Position numbers and translations under genes: made by a program. Under the pieces are notes generated by a model, which was given only the letters and a program-made list of their open reading frames with translations, was not told the DNA's origin and did not search any database. A stretch of 64,000 nucleotides of DNA. Origin: Taenia hydatigena (Eukaryota; Platyhelminthes; Cestoda; Cyclophyllidea; Taeniidae). Below are positions 10,950 to 24,100 of this stretch, in pieces. Each line of letters starts with the position of its first letter. Positions within the stretch are counted from its first letter, which is position 1. The stretch spans positions 1-64,000 of the forward strand of contig JADWOT020000292.1 in NCBI GenBank assembly GCA_036345935.2. Direction: 5' to 3'.

Positions 10950-13900
10950 TGGAAGTGGAGCCGTTCCGACTTCAAACGTGATGGGCGTGACAGACGAGAC
11001 GCAACTCATCCGAGGCATTGGCGTCTGGCATTGGATTATTACAAGCAAACCTCAGCATTCAAGATGCTATGCCATCAGCCTTTTTTAACTGTTGATTTAA
11101 ATGGCTCAAATCTACTGCTTATGCGCATTAATTTTCGAAGCTCTCAGCTCCGTGCCCGAGTTAATTCGAATGAAACGCAGCATTATTAAACGACCACAGG
11201 TTCACCCAATGCTGCATGTCCATCCCCGTAAGCAACAGAAGCAAATGCAGCTTCATAATGCTACGTAGACAATGTCGTGCGCAAGCGTAATTTAAAACGT
11301 TTCCAGTAGCGATGACAGAGATTTGGTGAGCTATTTATCGCGGGGTATTTGCTGTGTTGGTTTGATTAGGTGGCACCTTTGAAGGAATATTTATTGCGAT
11401 TTGCACAGAAACGACTTAGTGCGTGTGCGCTTCTCTTCACTGAAATGGATGGGTGACTTCAAAGCAACTAAAATCTTGCCAGTTTTTTCAACCTTTTCGA
11501 TATTTCTCTCATGTAGCGCGATTGTGGTAGCTGGGCATTTTGAAACCTTTTAGGCTTATTAATTACGGGTACAGCAATTCGAAAATTTACCATTTGTATC
11601 ATACGCAGCCTAGCGATAATCCCACATTGCTTCACACTAGACTGGAGCGCCTGATACGTACACACCAAATATGGGCACATTTCGCTGTTTTCGACATCTG
11701 TTTGCCCTGAAACTTGACAAGACTTCCACCATTACTGGTCAATAATGCATCTTTTAACGGTTTCCCCATTTCCTGTTGTTGCACAGCATTGCAGCTGCAC
11801 TGCCGGCTGGGCTCGAGTGTAATCAAAAGACAAATGCTTCCTTAGTCACCGCACAAAGAAGGTTTGACCAAATTATTGGCTTGTGCGCGGATATAGACGC
11901 CCAGCTATGCCTGATCCAGTTAGTCTCTATGGCACCACATGCCACTGTCGTCTGGTAGTCGAGTGTTAATGGGAGTGCTTTCCTACACATGCAATTGGTG
12001 TTCAACTTTCAGCCGTATTTGATCCCCTTTGCTGGTCTCGAGCATCCTCATTGTTTGTGCACAGTAGGGACAACTGAGGTGCACATGTGCTTTTGCACAT
12101 GCATGTCTTGACAACCGCAAATTGCTTAACTCAGACGGCATCAAAATGTTAGTTACTTGCGAGGTTTGGAAGAGAATAAAATGCTTGCTACTGTTCTCTT
12201 GTTGGTGCTATCAGTACCACCCGAGCGAAAAAGTGCCACATTTTAAAAGTTGAATTGCAAATGGATAATGGGAGATTTGATTAAGTAAGCTTAGATGATC
12301 CATGAATTGGAAGGATAGTAGTGTTACCAGAGTGTTAGTGTGGGTTCGCAGCGTGAGGAGTTGGAATGGCATGCGATTTGTTGCCTTTATAAAGATTGAT
12401 TGCCACGGCATACACAAAAGAGGGCACCACGCTATTGAAGTCGTGGGTGAATCATCGAGGGATTGAATCGTGGCCATGGAACTAGCATCGTTTCATTCGC
12501 CTACAATGGAAGCATGAGTAAGTCAAATTCAGGATGGGAGGAGAGTGCTTAAACCATACGAAACATGGTTGGGTGCGTCTAGATCATAGGTCATCCACAT
12601 GGCAAATGGCTTAGGGGAAGCGTTGGGGCTATGATGACTTGAGTCGAAAATCATCGCATCCAGTTGGCAGTGCGAGTGACAAATGCGGTGTGATAGGTAT
12701 GTCCCTGCCAATCAGCGTTTTTATGGCTAAGTAGTCCCAAGGTGAATTGGGATGCACTCAATTCCCGTGTATTGGTGGTGGTAGGGAAGGTGGGCGTAGA
12801 TTGTGCGTCTCCCTCTTAATTGCATGCATTCCTATCAGGACAGGTGTCCGTGCGTTCCGTCGTACAACAGCCTATGGTAGAGCGTGGGAAGCAGTGCCTA
12901 AGCCTACAAGTAGAATTGTGAGTGTTTAGTACTTGCTGCTATCCATTCCAAAGTGTTGTGTTGGGTGGACGAGGGAGGGATGGGATAATATTGACCAAGA
13001 AGCACAGCATCGGTCAAGATGACAGGGTGTAATCCGTGCAAAAAGGCAAACGACGAACATGGATGTCATTAAGAATTACAAATGCACGCAGCACGGGAGA
13101 CGTTTATTGATGATGATGACATCATTCGAGAGGTGGGAGGGGTCTGTCGAAGCAGAGACGTTTGGAATCTAGGAAATCGGCGGCATTCTGCTTTGGCAAA
13201 CGCACCATTCCTGTGTTTAGTTGATACATGAAACCGCACAATTGACAGTCCAACCTGCCTGGTTTCTAGAATGCAGAATGTGGAACCTCCGTAAAAACCT
13301 CATTTGATCGTCCAGTTAGTCGTTTTTTCCTGACTTAATCATTTATTCAATCATTACAGACTTGTCAAATCAGACTATCGTCTACTTGCTCACTCCAAAC
13401 TTCCCTCGAATACCTCTTCAAAGCCAATGTTTTGTGCATCCAGACTGATTGCGGTCTGGCGACCACTCATCCACGCATCGCCACAAACTCAATAAAACAG
13501 CAAACCATAAAATAACAGTAGTCAGGAAAAATGTGGTTTTAGAGCATTGAACAGACTGGCAGAGAAGACACATATCACGTTGCTTGGAGCCCCACATGAA
13601 CTAATAATTCACTATGTTGAGGCGGTTGACACGGACATTTGCCAGGACAGTTGCAATTTAATAATTAAACAAACCACCAATCCGCCTCCATTGCTCTTGA
13701 AGCCAAACCTCTTCGTTACGCTAACAAAGCACCCAACGTCCACAGTCGGGAATCTGCAACAGGGAAGACCCACTTTAAACGCATATCTGCTTGATCAGCA
13801 ACAACTCCTAGGTACTATTGCCTACTCTACACGTTCTCACTCAACAACTGTTCCCTCCGCCTTACATTTACTAGTTGTTTGTGATTGCCTTTACACGCAG

Positions 13901-14040
13901 TGATGTTTTCTCGTCTTCTGCATTCCCCAATCAGATGCGTGACTGATAGCTAGTTGACATCGTATGTCGCATTGGCGAAACTGTGGTCATGATTCCTGCA
14001 GCATTTTGTGGCTTAAGGCTACGACCCTTAATATGGGCGC
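10950..14040. other. Intergenic, no supported gene
   Basis: About 3 kb downstream of the fucosyltransferase gene. Short open frames only; no recognisable exon or RNA gene. Confidence 0.45.
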
Positions 14041-14044
14041 CACA

Positions 14045-17000
14045 CTAGAGGTATTTGACAATTCGGCCTTCCATCGCAGCGATATTCTTTACCAATTGCG
14101 CAAAATGCTGTTTACTTATCCTTAAGATATCCATCGAACACACCCATTGCAAATTCAATCTGAGGGATGACGTCGATTATTGACGCAAATGAACTAAGTG
14201 CTGGTGTAGGCAATGGCCTGGAACTCACGCTAAATCTTCCATGCTCCTTCCAGGCGAAGTAGGCTGCATAGGCAGTGTCGTTTCTGTCCAAATAGAGCAA
14301 GTAGTCAGTCAATTCACGAATTGACTTGTAGTCGTCTACATTGATGTACGAGTGCGGAGGCAGCGAGCTTTCGTAGTCGTCCTTGAAAGCGCCCAATACA
14401 ATGGGAACCATATCGTGCCTGGACGCAAAAGCAAGAGAAGAGTAATTGAGCGGGTCATGGCTAAGTTACTCACCGGCATAATTGGTCGAGTGAATTAGGA
14501 AATGAATCATAACTATCTTTATTATCACATCACTCAAAAGAAGAAAAGCTGTAGCAGACCACTGAACTGATCGAAATGAATTTAGCGAGTGAACTTATAT
14601 TTTTCCCTTAGTGTCTTCTAGAGTGTCATAATAGGCATGGAATGACATGGTGCCATATCAGGTGGCATGCACGACCAAGTACAGCTCATGCACCAAACTC
14701 CTGCCTCATGCCTTATGCTGTGCACCCACGTCTCTGTGCATGCGCATCCGCCTTTTGTTGTAGAGGGAGCACACTGTTCGTTGGTTGGCTTAAGCAGAGG
14801 GTTCACGAGTCCTCAATCTACGCGATCTCCACCATTCGCACCACGTGTCATACTACTCATTTTGCCTTCCTCGATGGCCGCATCGGAATAACTAACTCTA
14901 GGATAGAAACTACCAGCAAGCCATGTTGATTTGCTTTGTTCTGTATAGATACTCCCTGTTTAGCTATGCAGAACGCATATTTATCCGTATCTTAAAATAA
15001 AAGGGTGGTAAAAGACCAACGCAGTCTCCCATGCAAAGCAACAACTTTAAGGCCTGCGTTTGGCTGCTTCATGGTGAGGCCCACATTCCGTTCAAATGAA
15101 TTCGAGAGCAGTCGTTACGCACTGCATCGCATTAAAGTAGACCTTTTCTGTAATGTAATTGCGACAGTTGGAATTCTCAAAGGCGAGGTAGAATTTGTAG
15201 TCCATTGATAGCAAATAAAATGCCTCGGAGTTGCGCGGTAACTGCCTTCCGTTGCGACCGTATATATCCACCTACAAAGTAGAGTTTGAATCGTTTTATT
15301 AAAAGTGAAAGCTGCCTATATTTGCCTTTAAGCCAGTTTTTCAGTTATGCATATCTATAACACGGCGGCAGTAAAAATGATTTACACCCTAAATGTAAGC
15401 TTGGATTATGAATTTAGAAAACAGGTGCAATGGAGGCACACATACCTTTTATGTTACCACTTATTGGTCATACGAACGAACCAATAGAAACAAGGTTAGT
15501 CTTTCAACAGGCCCGTTTGAGTGGTGCAGAGAAGTGACACTTGTAGACGTCAATTGGTTTGAGAACAGTAACACAAGATTCAGTCGCATATTACGATATA
15601 GATGAGAGAACGCTGGCTTATTTTGTGTTTTCATCCTTATATTTCTGACCGAAGCAAATAGGATAATGCATGAACTGCGTCAAATCAAACGCTGAACATG
15701 CTTTGACGACCAATGCTGTGAAAGAAGGTGCTAGTTTTTAGAGCATTAAATTATGATTTTATCTACATGACTTTGGCAAATGAGGGATTTAAGATCAAAT
15801 GATAACCTTACGGGGATGAATTTAGCGATTGCATTTGCATACTCAATCCTGTTATTATGGGATTGGAGATTAGAGATGGCCCAGGCGATCAGCTTCTTTC
15901 TTCTCCGATGATGAGGGGGCAGCAAATGCAAATAATTCTTGGATAGCATGAGTTCAGCCTCTTTTGCGGTAAATCGATGCTTCGGATTCTTGTTGCGAAG
16001 GAAGACGGAGTACACAAAGGGCACCGGGGATTTGGCCATGTACGTGATGAAGAGATCTATCTTTATCAATAAAGCAATGCCAATTCTTAATTCACACAAA
16101 CTAGTCGACTTTAGGGCAAGCTAAGGTGCTTAAATACTGAGGAGTAATGCATTCCGTTGGAACCTTATTCAGCTTAAATCCCGCCTTAATGAGCCTTTCC
16201 CTTGCTTTTCCATAATAGTTCCATTCTTTTATCCTCTAAGTCAACTGTACAAAACATTCTCCTCTACCAAATAAATCCCATTCCAACAAGTCACAGTGTG
16301 AATTATTTTTCTTCTTCGAGTAATTCTCTTCTAATCGTCCCTCATTCTTATTGGCTTTCTGCTTCTTCCTCCGCTCAAAGTAATTCGTCTTTCTCAGTAC
16401 CTATGCTGGCGCAGACATTATGCGGTCTTTGGTATCACCAGAAAACTGCAAAAAATGCTTGCTTGTCAATAGTCTTTGACAATCGCATGTCACAACAGCA
16501 GAAAGCACCACCACGACGTACTGAATCGCTTCCAGTACACAATAATGGAGGGATCGTTTGCACTTTGGACTGGAATATCTGTGGACGGAGGTAAATGCGA
16601 ACATGATCAAGGAAAGGAGGATCGAGGAATTCCCAGTAGACAAAACAGCAGTTTGCACAACCTCCTGTGTGCATCTAGTAGAACTAGGATCGCCTCTATT
16701 CACGCAAAAGTTTTGTGGTAGCGCCTTATATAAGCACTAAAACTCCCTCTCTGCATCAACAAACACAGGTGCCTTCAAATTTAAGCGAACTTTCCACGAA
16801 ATTGTAGAACATGATGCGCCTTAATGAATAAAAGTGGTGTTGAGTAATTATCTGCAAAGCGAACACGTGGATGCTTTTACAGCAGTCTCTACAACTGCTT
16901 CCTGGTGTCTGTCAAGACCTCAACACTGACCCTAGCCAACATGTGAATACGTTATCAGCGACGCACATGTGGGACAGCTGGGGGCTCCTGCCAAAACACT

Positions 17001-18286
17001 GAATCAGCCTCTAAACAGAACGGTTGTGCTTGAAGGAATGAATTCGATACGCAATGTTCTGTAGCCAAAGAATGCATACACTCAGGTTCCCTAGCCGTCG
17101 TATCATACTAGGGCAACAAACTACCTGGTCAGTGGAAGGGAAGGGCTCACAGCAAAGCCTATACACTATGATGGTGCTTCACACATCACTCACTTGTCTG
17201 AGGTGAGCAGGAAGGAGAGAAGGTGCTAGGAAAGGACATTCACCCGTCTCAAAGGCGAGGAGAACACCGTGCCTCTTGAGAGAGATACTGTTTTCTAAAG
17301 AAAACTGTTCAGAAAAGACGGCCACATCGCCTTGGCTGAGGTGTTGGGTGATGTCCGTGAAGATGCACTTGTAGCGGCAGCCGTCGGAAGTGGTCGGGTG
17401 ATAGATGAGCCGTCGATCGTAGTAGATCACTGGTGGCTTTGGTGATGGAAAATCGGTCTAAAGTGAAAAAATTGGCTTTGAAGTGGGACGGTGCTTTGCC
17501 ACATCGATATGCAGAGTAGACTTTGAGGAGGTGCATTACTTAAAGCCACTGTGTAATATAGGCGAAGGTATATATATCTATCTTTAGAATTATTTCCAAT
17601 GCTTAAAACATTTAAATGCATAATAGTTACGTAGATATTAGTTGAGAACTCCGGGATACCACCTTTACTTAATGTTTGTTTACAGAATCGCCTCAGCTCC
17701 TGTACAGCCTTGTTCAGAAATAAGTTAATGACATTATTTAAGCAGGTGACAAGTGATATTACAGAAGGAAGTGATACCCTTGTGATCATATGATGGTTTC
17801 CGCAATCGTTATGGTTGGGCATGCACAAAATTTGGTTCACCTTTGTTTATTCTCTAAAAATGTGCGTGACACTTTGTTTGAACATGTGCGCTGCTTGCGC
17901 TGTTAAAGTCTTATCATGCATAAAAGCGCTTAGTAAGACGATTAATTTTAAAATGGGTAGGTATACTATGTTGTTCGCCTTCAAGGCAATTAAAATGAAC
18001 CAGGCATTAGAGAGTCTCTAATTCTTGCGCAATTATTGAAGAAAGGATAGCAGACAAGCACAATGCAACATACTTTATTGGTGGCAATTTCAGTTATCCA
18101 CTCAAATTGATCAATTACATGGTGATATGGGATTAAAATTGTCGAATTGTAAAACGACTGACTGGACCCAAGTTCAGATGACATCCGTTCTTTCCCAATG
18201 ATAGTGGCATTCCAAAAAAGCGTCAGCAATGTTAGAACTAAAGCAGTCGAAACGAGGGACAGTGCATTAAACCTCATCCTTTTCAT
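14045..18286 (-). CDS. Alpha-1,3-fucosyltransferase-like gene (GT10), multi-exon
   Basis: Golgi enzyme expected to transfer fucose from GDP-fucose to GlcNAc-containing glycans. Exons read: 18286-18074, 17457-17194, 16060-15812, 15271-15123, 14418-14229, all with GT..AG borders and compatible phases. Exon 1 gives a type II anchor (residues 9-26) and a stem with N-glycosylation sites. Exon 2 has CRYKCIFT and FETGECP, exon 3 RRKKLIAWAISN and NNRIEYANAIAKFIP (about 211-242), exon 4 VDIYGRNG and YKFYLAFENSNCRNYITEK (about 267-285, the GDP-fucose binding signature), exon 5 MVPIVLGA, LPPHSYINVDDYKS and YFAWKEHG. No stop or frame break falls inside these five exons, which give 355 residues. The last exon is uncertain: 14107-14045 is in phase and adds 20 residues, but lacks the usual Cys-containing C-terminus. 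Intron 4 contains one arm of an inverted repeat whose other arm lies upstream of exon 1. Confidence 0.9.
14534..14904 (+). repeat. Left arm of a 372 bp inverted repeat
   Basis: Near-perfect reverse complement of 18528-18899. Almost identical over about 340 bp in the middle, with a few differences near both ends (for example GGAATAACTAAC against GGAATACTTAAC). It lies inside fucosyltransferase intron 4, between exons at 14418 and 15123. The 62-codon open frame it carries is present in both arms only because the arms are near-identical. I see no transposase. Confidence 0.93.
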
Positions 18287-18527
18287 CCATGCGATCCTTA
18301 TAATGTGAAAAATTCAGTGCACCAGCAAATCTATTTAACTGAGTGTAAGAAGATGGAACGCAAAATCTGATTGGTTGTAACCATAGTGCGTGCTTTACAA
18401 TACACATTTCAAAATGCACGTAATCCACTTCAAAGCACACCTTTGCAAAACGTTTTTAATCGCATAAATTTTTGATAATAGAGATTCGTCGTCTAACCTC
18501 AATTGCTCCTTACAGCTGGTTCCAAAC

Positions 18528-18899
18528 ATCCTAGAGTTAAGTATTCCGATGCGGCCATCGAGGAAGGCAAAATGAGTAGTATGACACGTGGTGCGAATGG
18601 TGGAGATCGCGTAGATTGAGGACTCGTGAACCCTCTGCTTAAGCCAACCAACGAACAGTGTGCTCCCTCTACAACAAAAGGCGGATGCGCATGCACAGAG
18701 ACGTGGGTGCACAGCATAAGGCATGAGGCAGGAGTTTGGTGCATGAGCTGTACTTGGTCGTGCATGCCACCTGATATGGCACCATGTCATTCCATGCCTA
18801 TTATGACACTCTAGAAGACACTAAGGGAAAAATATAAGTTCACTCGCTAAATTCATTTCGATCAGTTCAGTGGTCTACTACGGCTTTTTTTCCTTTTGA
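18528..18899 (-). repeat. Right arm of a 372 bp inverted repeat
   Basis: Counterpart of 14534-14904 in opposite orientation, about 240 bp upstream of the fucosyltransferase start codon at 18286. Together the arms enclose exons 1-4. The low divergence suggests recent duplication or gene conversion. Confidence 0.93.
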
Positions 18900-21800
18900 A
18901 TGCTAACTTGTTAACCATAGCCTGATGTGTCCTGTCGAGCTTCCTACTAGGGTTGGTAGTCATCAAGCCGGACCGCAATGCAGGTGACTTTGTTAGCCGA
19001 CGGCTGAGCAAGTGAGGGAGCACCATGTTCGTGTACGCCATAAACAGCTGGCTACCCGATTGAGAGTGCTGCACACCAGACGAGGCATGTTTCTACTTGC
19101 ACGTGGTCATAGTATTTGATGCAACTTGGTTTTGTGCTGAGTCAAAGATTTCACGATTTCAAGCACACCCAAACCAACAGTTCTTCTCTCACTACCAAAA
19201 CGCCTCTTTTGATTAAGTGCTGAACTTGTCTAACCTCCAGTAAGTGGAATGCAGTGGGCCATGCGAGGTGAGACTTGCCCCAATTTATTGGTCAGTAGAG
19301 TAACTTTTGTGGGATCACGAACTGATTGCGTTAGAGATGACTTGTGTGCCGGTGTAGCCCAACACATCTCACCCTTCCCCCACATCCACCCATCATGCAT
19401 TGTGGTAGAATGTTGGAGCACACAACCCATTTGATGTTGTCGCCTGCATTATGAGTGTGTGCTCACGACGTAATTTGAAAATGCAATTACGCCTCCTCAA
19501 CCTGCAGTCACAGCAGCTATTCGGCTTGACTTCGCGGGGCTTGTGTTTGCGTGATTTGTGAGTCCACCCTAGGGCGTGACTCTTGGCGCATGTCGGCAGC
19601 CTCTCAGCCCTTCTAAACCATGGTAGCGCATCATCATCGGCTACAGTGCGATGAGTGTAATAGTTCGTCACGTGCTTTTTGAATTCAAAATAGACTCAAT
19701 TGTAATTGAAATAAATAAATGCTTACCGGCCTAGCAACCAAAGCGATTGGGTGTCAGGTTCTGAGTCCACTCACGTATTCGCATATACGCTTTGTAAGTA
19801 GGCAAATGTCCGCGTAATGTCACTGTGGTGAAATTGACGTTGAGGTGATGGCATGCCTTTTATAAGTGAGTCGCTCCAGTGAGAATTGCTTTGGTGGGAA
19901 TTATTCGGTCTCGCATTGGGGGCAGAGGCGTCACTTCACTGGCGTACGTGCGTCTTAGGTGATGGTCATGACTATCATCTTGATGATGAAAAAGAACATC
20001 AGACACTGCGTTATGCTATCAGATCATAAAAAGGAAGTGCCCTCTTCCACTTAATCAAAATCAAAGTAACTAGACACCGAACAATGCACGTTGGAATGGT
20101 CTGACAATGAGGCCTTGGTGACAATTTTCGCAGTCAGTACAAATGACTAAGTAGCATCAATTTACAGCCGCCAGTATACGCAGAGCAACTGCAAACTAGG
20201 TGGAGTCAATTAAGTGAAGTAGGGTTTATTCACAACTACTGGTTGCTTTGGTTTGAACGTCGTAGTCCATGGGCTGCCTTGTCAAAGGGGAGCTATTTAA
20301 TCCAGTTCGCCATTCCAGGTATTTCTCGTCTGCGCAACCTAAAATGAAGTAACAATAGTTTGAAACAATGTTTCTCAAAAGACGCGTTTCAGAAAGTGGC
20401 ATAGATTGACAAAGGGCAAACATTCTGTTGCCGAAAATAATGGACTGCGCATTGTAATAAATGAGTGAAGCATACCTGTCTATGCTGTGTGTCCTTCAAC
20501 ACCCCTGCATTGCCACCCTTGTCCAGCATTGTCCACACTTTTAATTCACCAGTCACCCTTTGCTTGGCAGAAACTCTTCGTCCAGGAAGGCTATCATTAA
20601 TTTGGAGCAACAGTAGTAGGACCTTAGTTTTGAGACAACGTGGACTCACCGAGAAGCTTAAACTACTCTTTAATTTGACTGCTTTATGTATTGCTCCCTA
20701 CCTTCGAAACAAAGTCGTCCCAAGGCCGAGATCGCAAACGAGTGGACGTTTCAATCTGCAACTTAAATTAACAATTGCATGAAATTCAATCATAGCCAGG
20801 AGATAAGGTCGAGACCTTTGAATCACCAAAACTCGGCTGTTGAAGCGGTCGGCGTAAGGCCTAAGGTAAAGCGTTTCTACTGCACACCCGGTACCGCTTT
20901 GTCGCGCCTTCTAGCAGGTGGAGCGAGGTCGCTGACCGCAGCCGCGGCGTCTCTCCGGAGTAAAAGGAACCAAGTGCCTGACCCACTCGCGGAGGATACT
21001 GCTCAGCTTCCCGCACACACCCGACCTATCACTGCCGACTTCGGGTACACAGTATGCAAATTCATCCCGCAGAAGTTTGATCATTTCAGAGGTGGATTGC
21101 TGTCAAGTATTCATCTTTGGGGAAGCATTGGAACGCTATAGCTGCTTAACCCTTGGTCAAGACAACGGGTCCACCGAGGATCCCTGCTCCTGGGATGTAT
21201 CATTAGTCCCAAGCCCTGTTCTACCTCGAGTATGCACACTATGCCCAAGCACAATGCCTCCTTTCCGCCTTCAGGGTAGTCGCGGCACGTCGCATCACTG
21301 ACGGTAAAAAGCCATCCTACCCCAAAAAGCATCTATCCTGATATCTACTGCTGAGTGCTAAAGCCCAGTGGAGCAAAAGAAATTGCCGCTCACCTTCGAC
21401 CACCACCCCTTCTAAAAAAGCTTCGTCACAATCACCCTCAGCGCACCTGCACAACGATGTCGATTAAGTGAACCCGCAATACCACCTCCACTTCTTTACT
21501 AATGCGATAGAAACCACGCAGACATAATTACTAGGCAGCTCTGAAGTGCAAAATGTGCCGGAGAGTAATGGAGGCAGGACCCTATCTCCACAGAACTATG
21601 CTACATCCCGTCCTGTGTTGCATGACTCTGCTCTTGAGTCAGTGTCCCTACAACTAGCAAGCACACTTCTCCCTCCCCAAAGCCTGTTCTCATACAGGAC
21701 GAAGCCCCAAATCCAGCTACATTGCCAAGTGGAAGCAGTGCCCTTGCAGCCAAATGTCTCCTTGGTAGCACAGGAACTTCATGACTAGCATGGTGCTTCC

Positions 21801-23762
21801 CTACAGCCCTGCCTCCGTTGTGATGGCTGAGGCGGAACGTTGATAGGAGAGGAGCGCCAAGCACAACGCCCTGAGATTTCGACAGTAGAACTACCTATGG
21901 ACATCCGCCATTGCGCCTTTACCGAGTGAGCCGACTCCCAGACCACGCCAATAGCCTCCATCGCCTTGTGAGTTGAATATGCACGTCCTGCCAGTCCAGG
22001 GAAGTATCGAGACAGAGAATGCAATTCCTCGGTCACTACACTTGCACAATCACTTCTGCAGTGATGGTGATTAGACCACCTTATTTGTGCGAAGCAGATC
22101 TCGCCTGCCCAACCACCCATTTCAAGCCTGACCGGCAACACAATGCCAACTATTTACCATTTGGATGAACTTAACTTGACCCTCGCTCAAGGTTGGCCTC
22201 GTGTGCAGATAGCGCATCCTCAAGCGCATCGGTTGCTCAATTCGACGGCACTTTCAAAACGCGAGAATATAAGCAGCTCATCTTCCCGTATCAGTACATA
22301 AGAAAGGTACTTTGGTGATCCACTCCACAGTTCTGGCTTAAATCATGCAGCACCACACAGCCCTACCCTAACGGCACAGTCATGGCCACCAAACGGGGAT
22401 AGAAACCGAAAAAACTGGCGATGCGGCGAGTGAGGGGAAACGCAAGACGATTAATGGACAAAGATAGACACTTTACGATATTCGGCAAAAGAACCAGGAA
22501 AGGGGATCCCCACTGACACAGGAGATACTGCGTTGTCGAGTTCCACTGCCCTCCACTACTGACACCCAACCGGACGGATTGATGTCCTCCGCGTCCCACT
22601 AGTTGGCATTCGGCACAACTCCTGACATCACATCTTTGCATGCGCGGTCGCAGAATTCCCTCAACTGAAGCAAAGTAAAGTGATGATAGTTTCAGCACAA
22701 CAAATAATGCCAATGAGAGAAGCATCCACCTTGGATCGAGACTTTTTCATTTCCCATGAGTGGATAAAGGAGTGACCAAGATATTTGCCCGTGAATACTA
22801 GCCGAACAGGTGTTGTGAACTCATCCATACACCGTTATTCCAAACGGCAGGCCACAGTGATAGCACCTGTGTGCAAGAGCGCACGACGATAATTGGCATT
22901 GTGAAAAAGGACTTATAACCCACACACGCCTACCTACAAATAGAAAGTTAAGTGAAGGTCAAGTATGGATGAATTACTCGAGGACAGTTCAAGTCCGTCC
23001 TGCAGATGTTCTAGACTCGAAATGTCAAAGCGGTGAGTGTTGGACCAAACCAACTAGTCACCTGGACAGCACGTTCAACGCACTCCTCAATTTCAAAGTC
23101 GTCCTCATCTTCACCCAATGAGCTGACAAGCGTCTCCGCGATCTAGACCAAAGTAGAAGCAAGTGAGAGCGATCGTACGTAGGTGATTTTATGCTTCACT
23201 TCGACAAACACACCGACAGTATACAGTCGCATTCAGGCTACTCCTCCTCCTCCTAGTCTCACAGGTCTCCCACATGTGCTAGAACTCGCACTTACCTTGA
23301 GCCAACTCATGTGGAAGAGGATACCAAGTAGACCAGAAATCGGCACGTGGAGATCCACGCTGATTATGGTGTTTGGCTCAAGGCATTGCCATGGAAGCGG
23401 AGCCACCATGAATTAGGCGTAGACAATCAGTGTTGCCGCCTAGAGAATGTTGCACCAGTTTTCTAAAAGTAACAGAGAAAAGATTCCCTCTCATGTATGC
23501 GCCGAGTACACACAAATGGAACGCTCATCCTATCAACACTTCAACAGTTCTACCGAAAACGATGCTCCTCTCCCGATACATCGCTGTGGCCAGCCCTTAA
23601 GCCCAGCACAAGAACAAGAAAGGGCTTGCTACATGCCGTCAGTAGGGCTCCACTAAGAGCAAAGCATTTCCTCTGGTGTGATCAGACCTTCAGGGCAGCA
23701 TGGAAAGCAAGGATTCACTAACCAGTCAGTTGCGGAAATCGTCCGACCTCACAATTCCCAGC
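18880..23762 (+). repeat. Long duplicated unit, copy A
   Basis: A 4.9 kb segment whose blocks x (18880-19205), y (19230-19680), z (19690-20460) and w (20460-23762) recur in the same order but opposite orientation at 36572-44220. Block w (3.3 kb) is uninterrupted in both copies and keeps short open frames: minus 22141-21785 and 22725-22363 here, plus 38159-38527 and 37585-37932 there. These predicted peptides match no family I know. High identity could preserve frames without selection, so I do not call them genes. No reverse transcriptase, integrase or transposase motif is seen, so the unit may be non-autonomous. Confidence 0.85.
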
Positions 23763-24100
23763 TTTTGTGGGAAACAAACTGATTGCATTAGAGATAACTT
23801 GTGTGCCGGTGTAGCCCAACACATCTCACCCATCCCGCACAACCATCCATCATGCATTGTGGTAGAATGTTGAAGCACACAACCCCTTTGATGTTGTCGC
23901 CTGCATTATGAGTGTGTGCTCGCGGCGTAATTGGAAAATGCAATTACGCCTCCTCAACCTGCAGTCACAGCAGCTATTCGGCTTGGCTTCGCGGGGCTTG
24001 TGTTTGCGTGAATTGTGGGTCCACCCTAGGGCGTGACTCTTGGCTCATGTCGGCAGCCCCTCAGCCCTTCTGAACCGTGGTATTGCATCATCACCAGGCA
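23763..24100 (+). repeat. Extra direct copy of block y
   Basis: Starts TTTTGTGGGAAACAAACTGA exactly where block w ends and matches 19304-19650 in the same orientation (GTGCCGGTGTAGCCCAACAC, CAATTACGCCTCCTCAACCT and so on). Block y therefore flanks z+w as direct repeats about 4.4 kb apart in copy A. The equivalent edge of copy B (36572) lacks it. Confidence 0.85.

Noticed and set aside
10750..10970. Plus-strand frame with IVFANDEVDWPSYAFG and YKFDRYILGMGMI, vaguely like a GT31 DDD region
   Set aside because: No second conserved block in order, a stop soon after, and no splice context; similarity is too weak to call a glycosyltransferase remnant.
14618..14929. Open frames of 62-95 codons in the inverted repeat arm, conserved in the other arm
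   Set aside because: Conservation is explained by near-identity of the arms at DNA level; no motif, and frames are open on both strands.
16401..16740. Overlapping open frames on both strands within the intron between fucosyltransferase exons 2 and 3
   Set aside because: Exons 2 and 3 join in phase without it (HLRQ to IDLFITYM), and the peptides match no part of the GT10 family.
21601..22725. Frames conserved between the two inverted copies (about 118-122 codons) as a possible mobile-element protein
   Set aside because: No domain recognised and identity between copies is too high to show selection; kept only as a note under the repeat.
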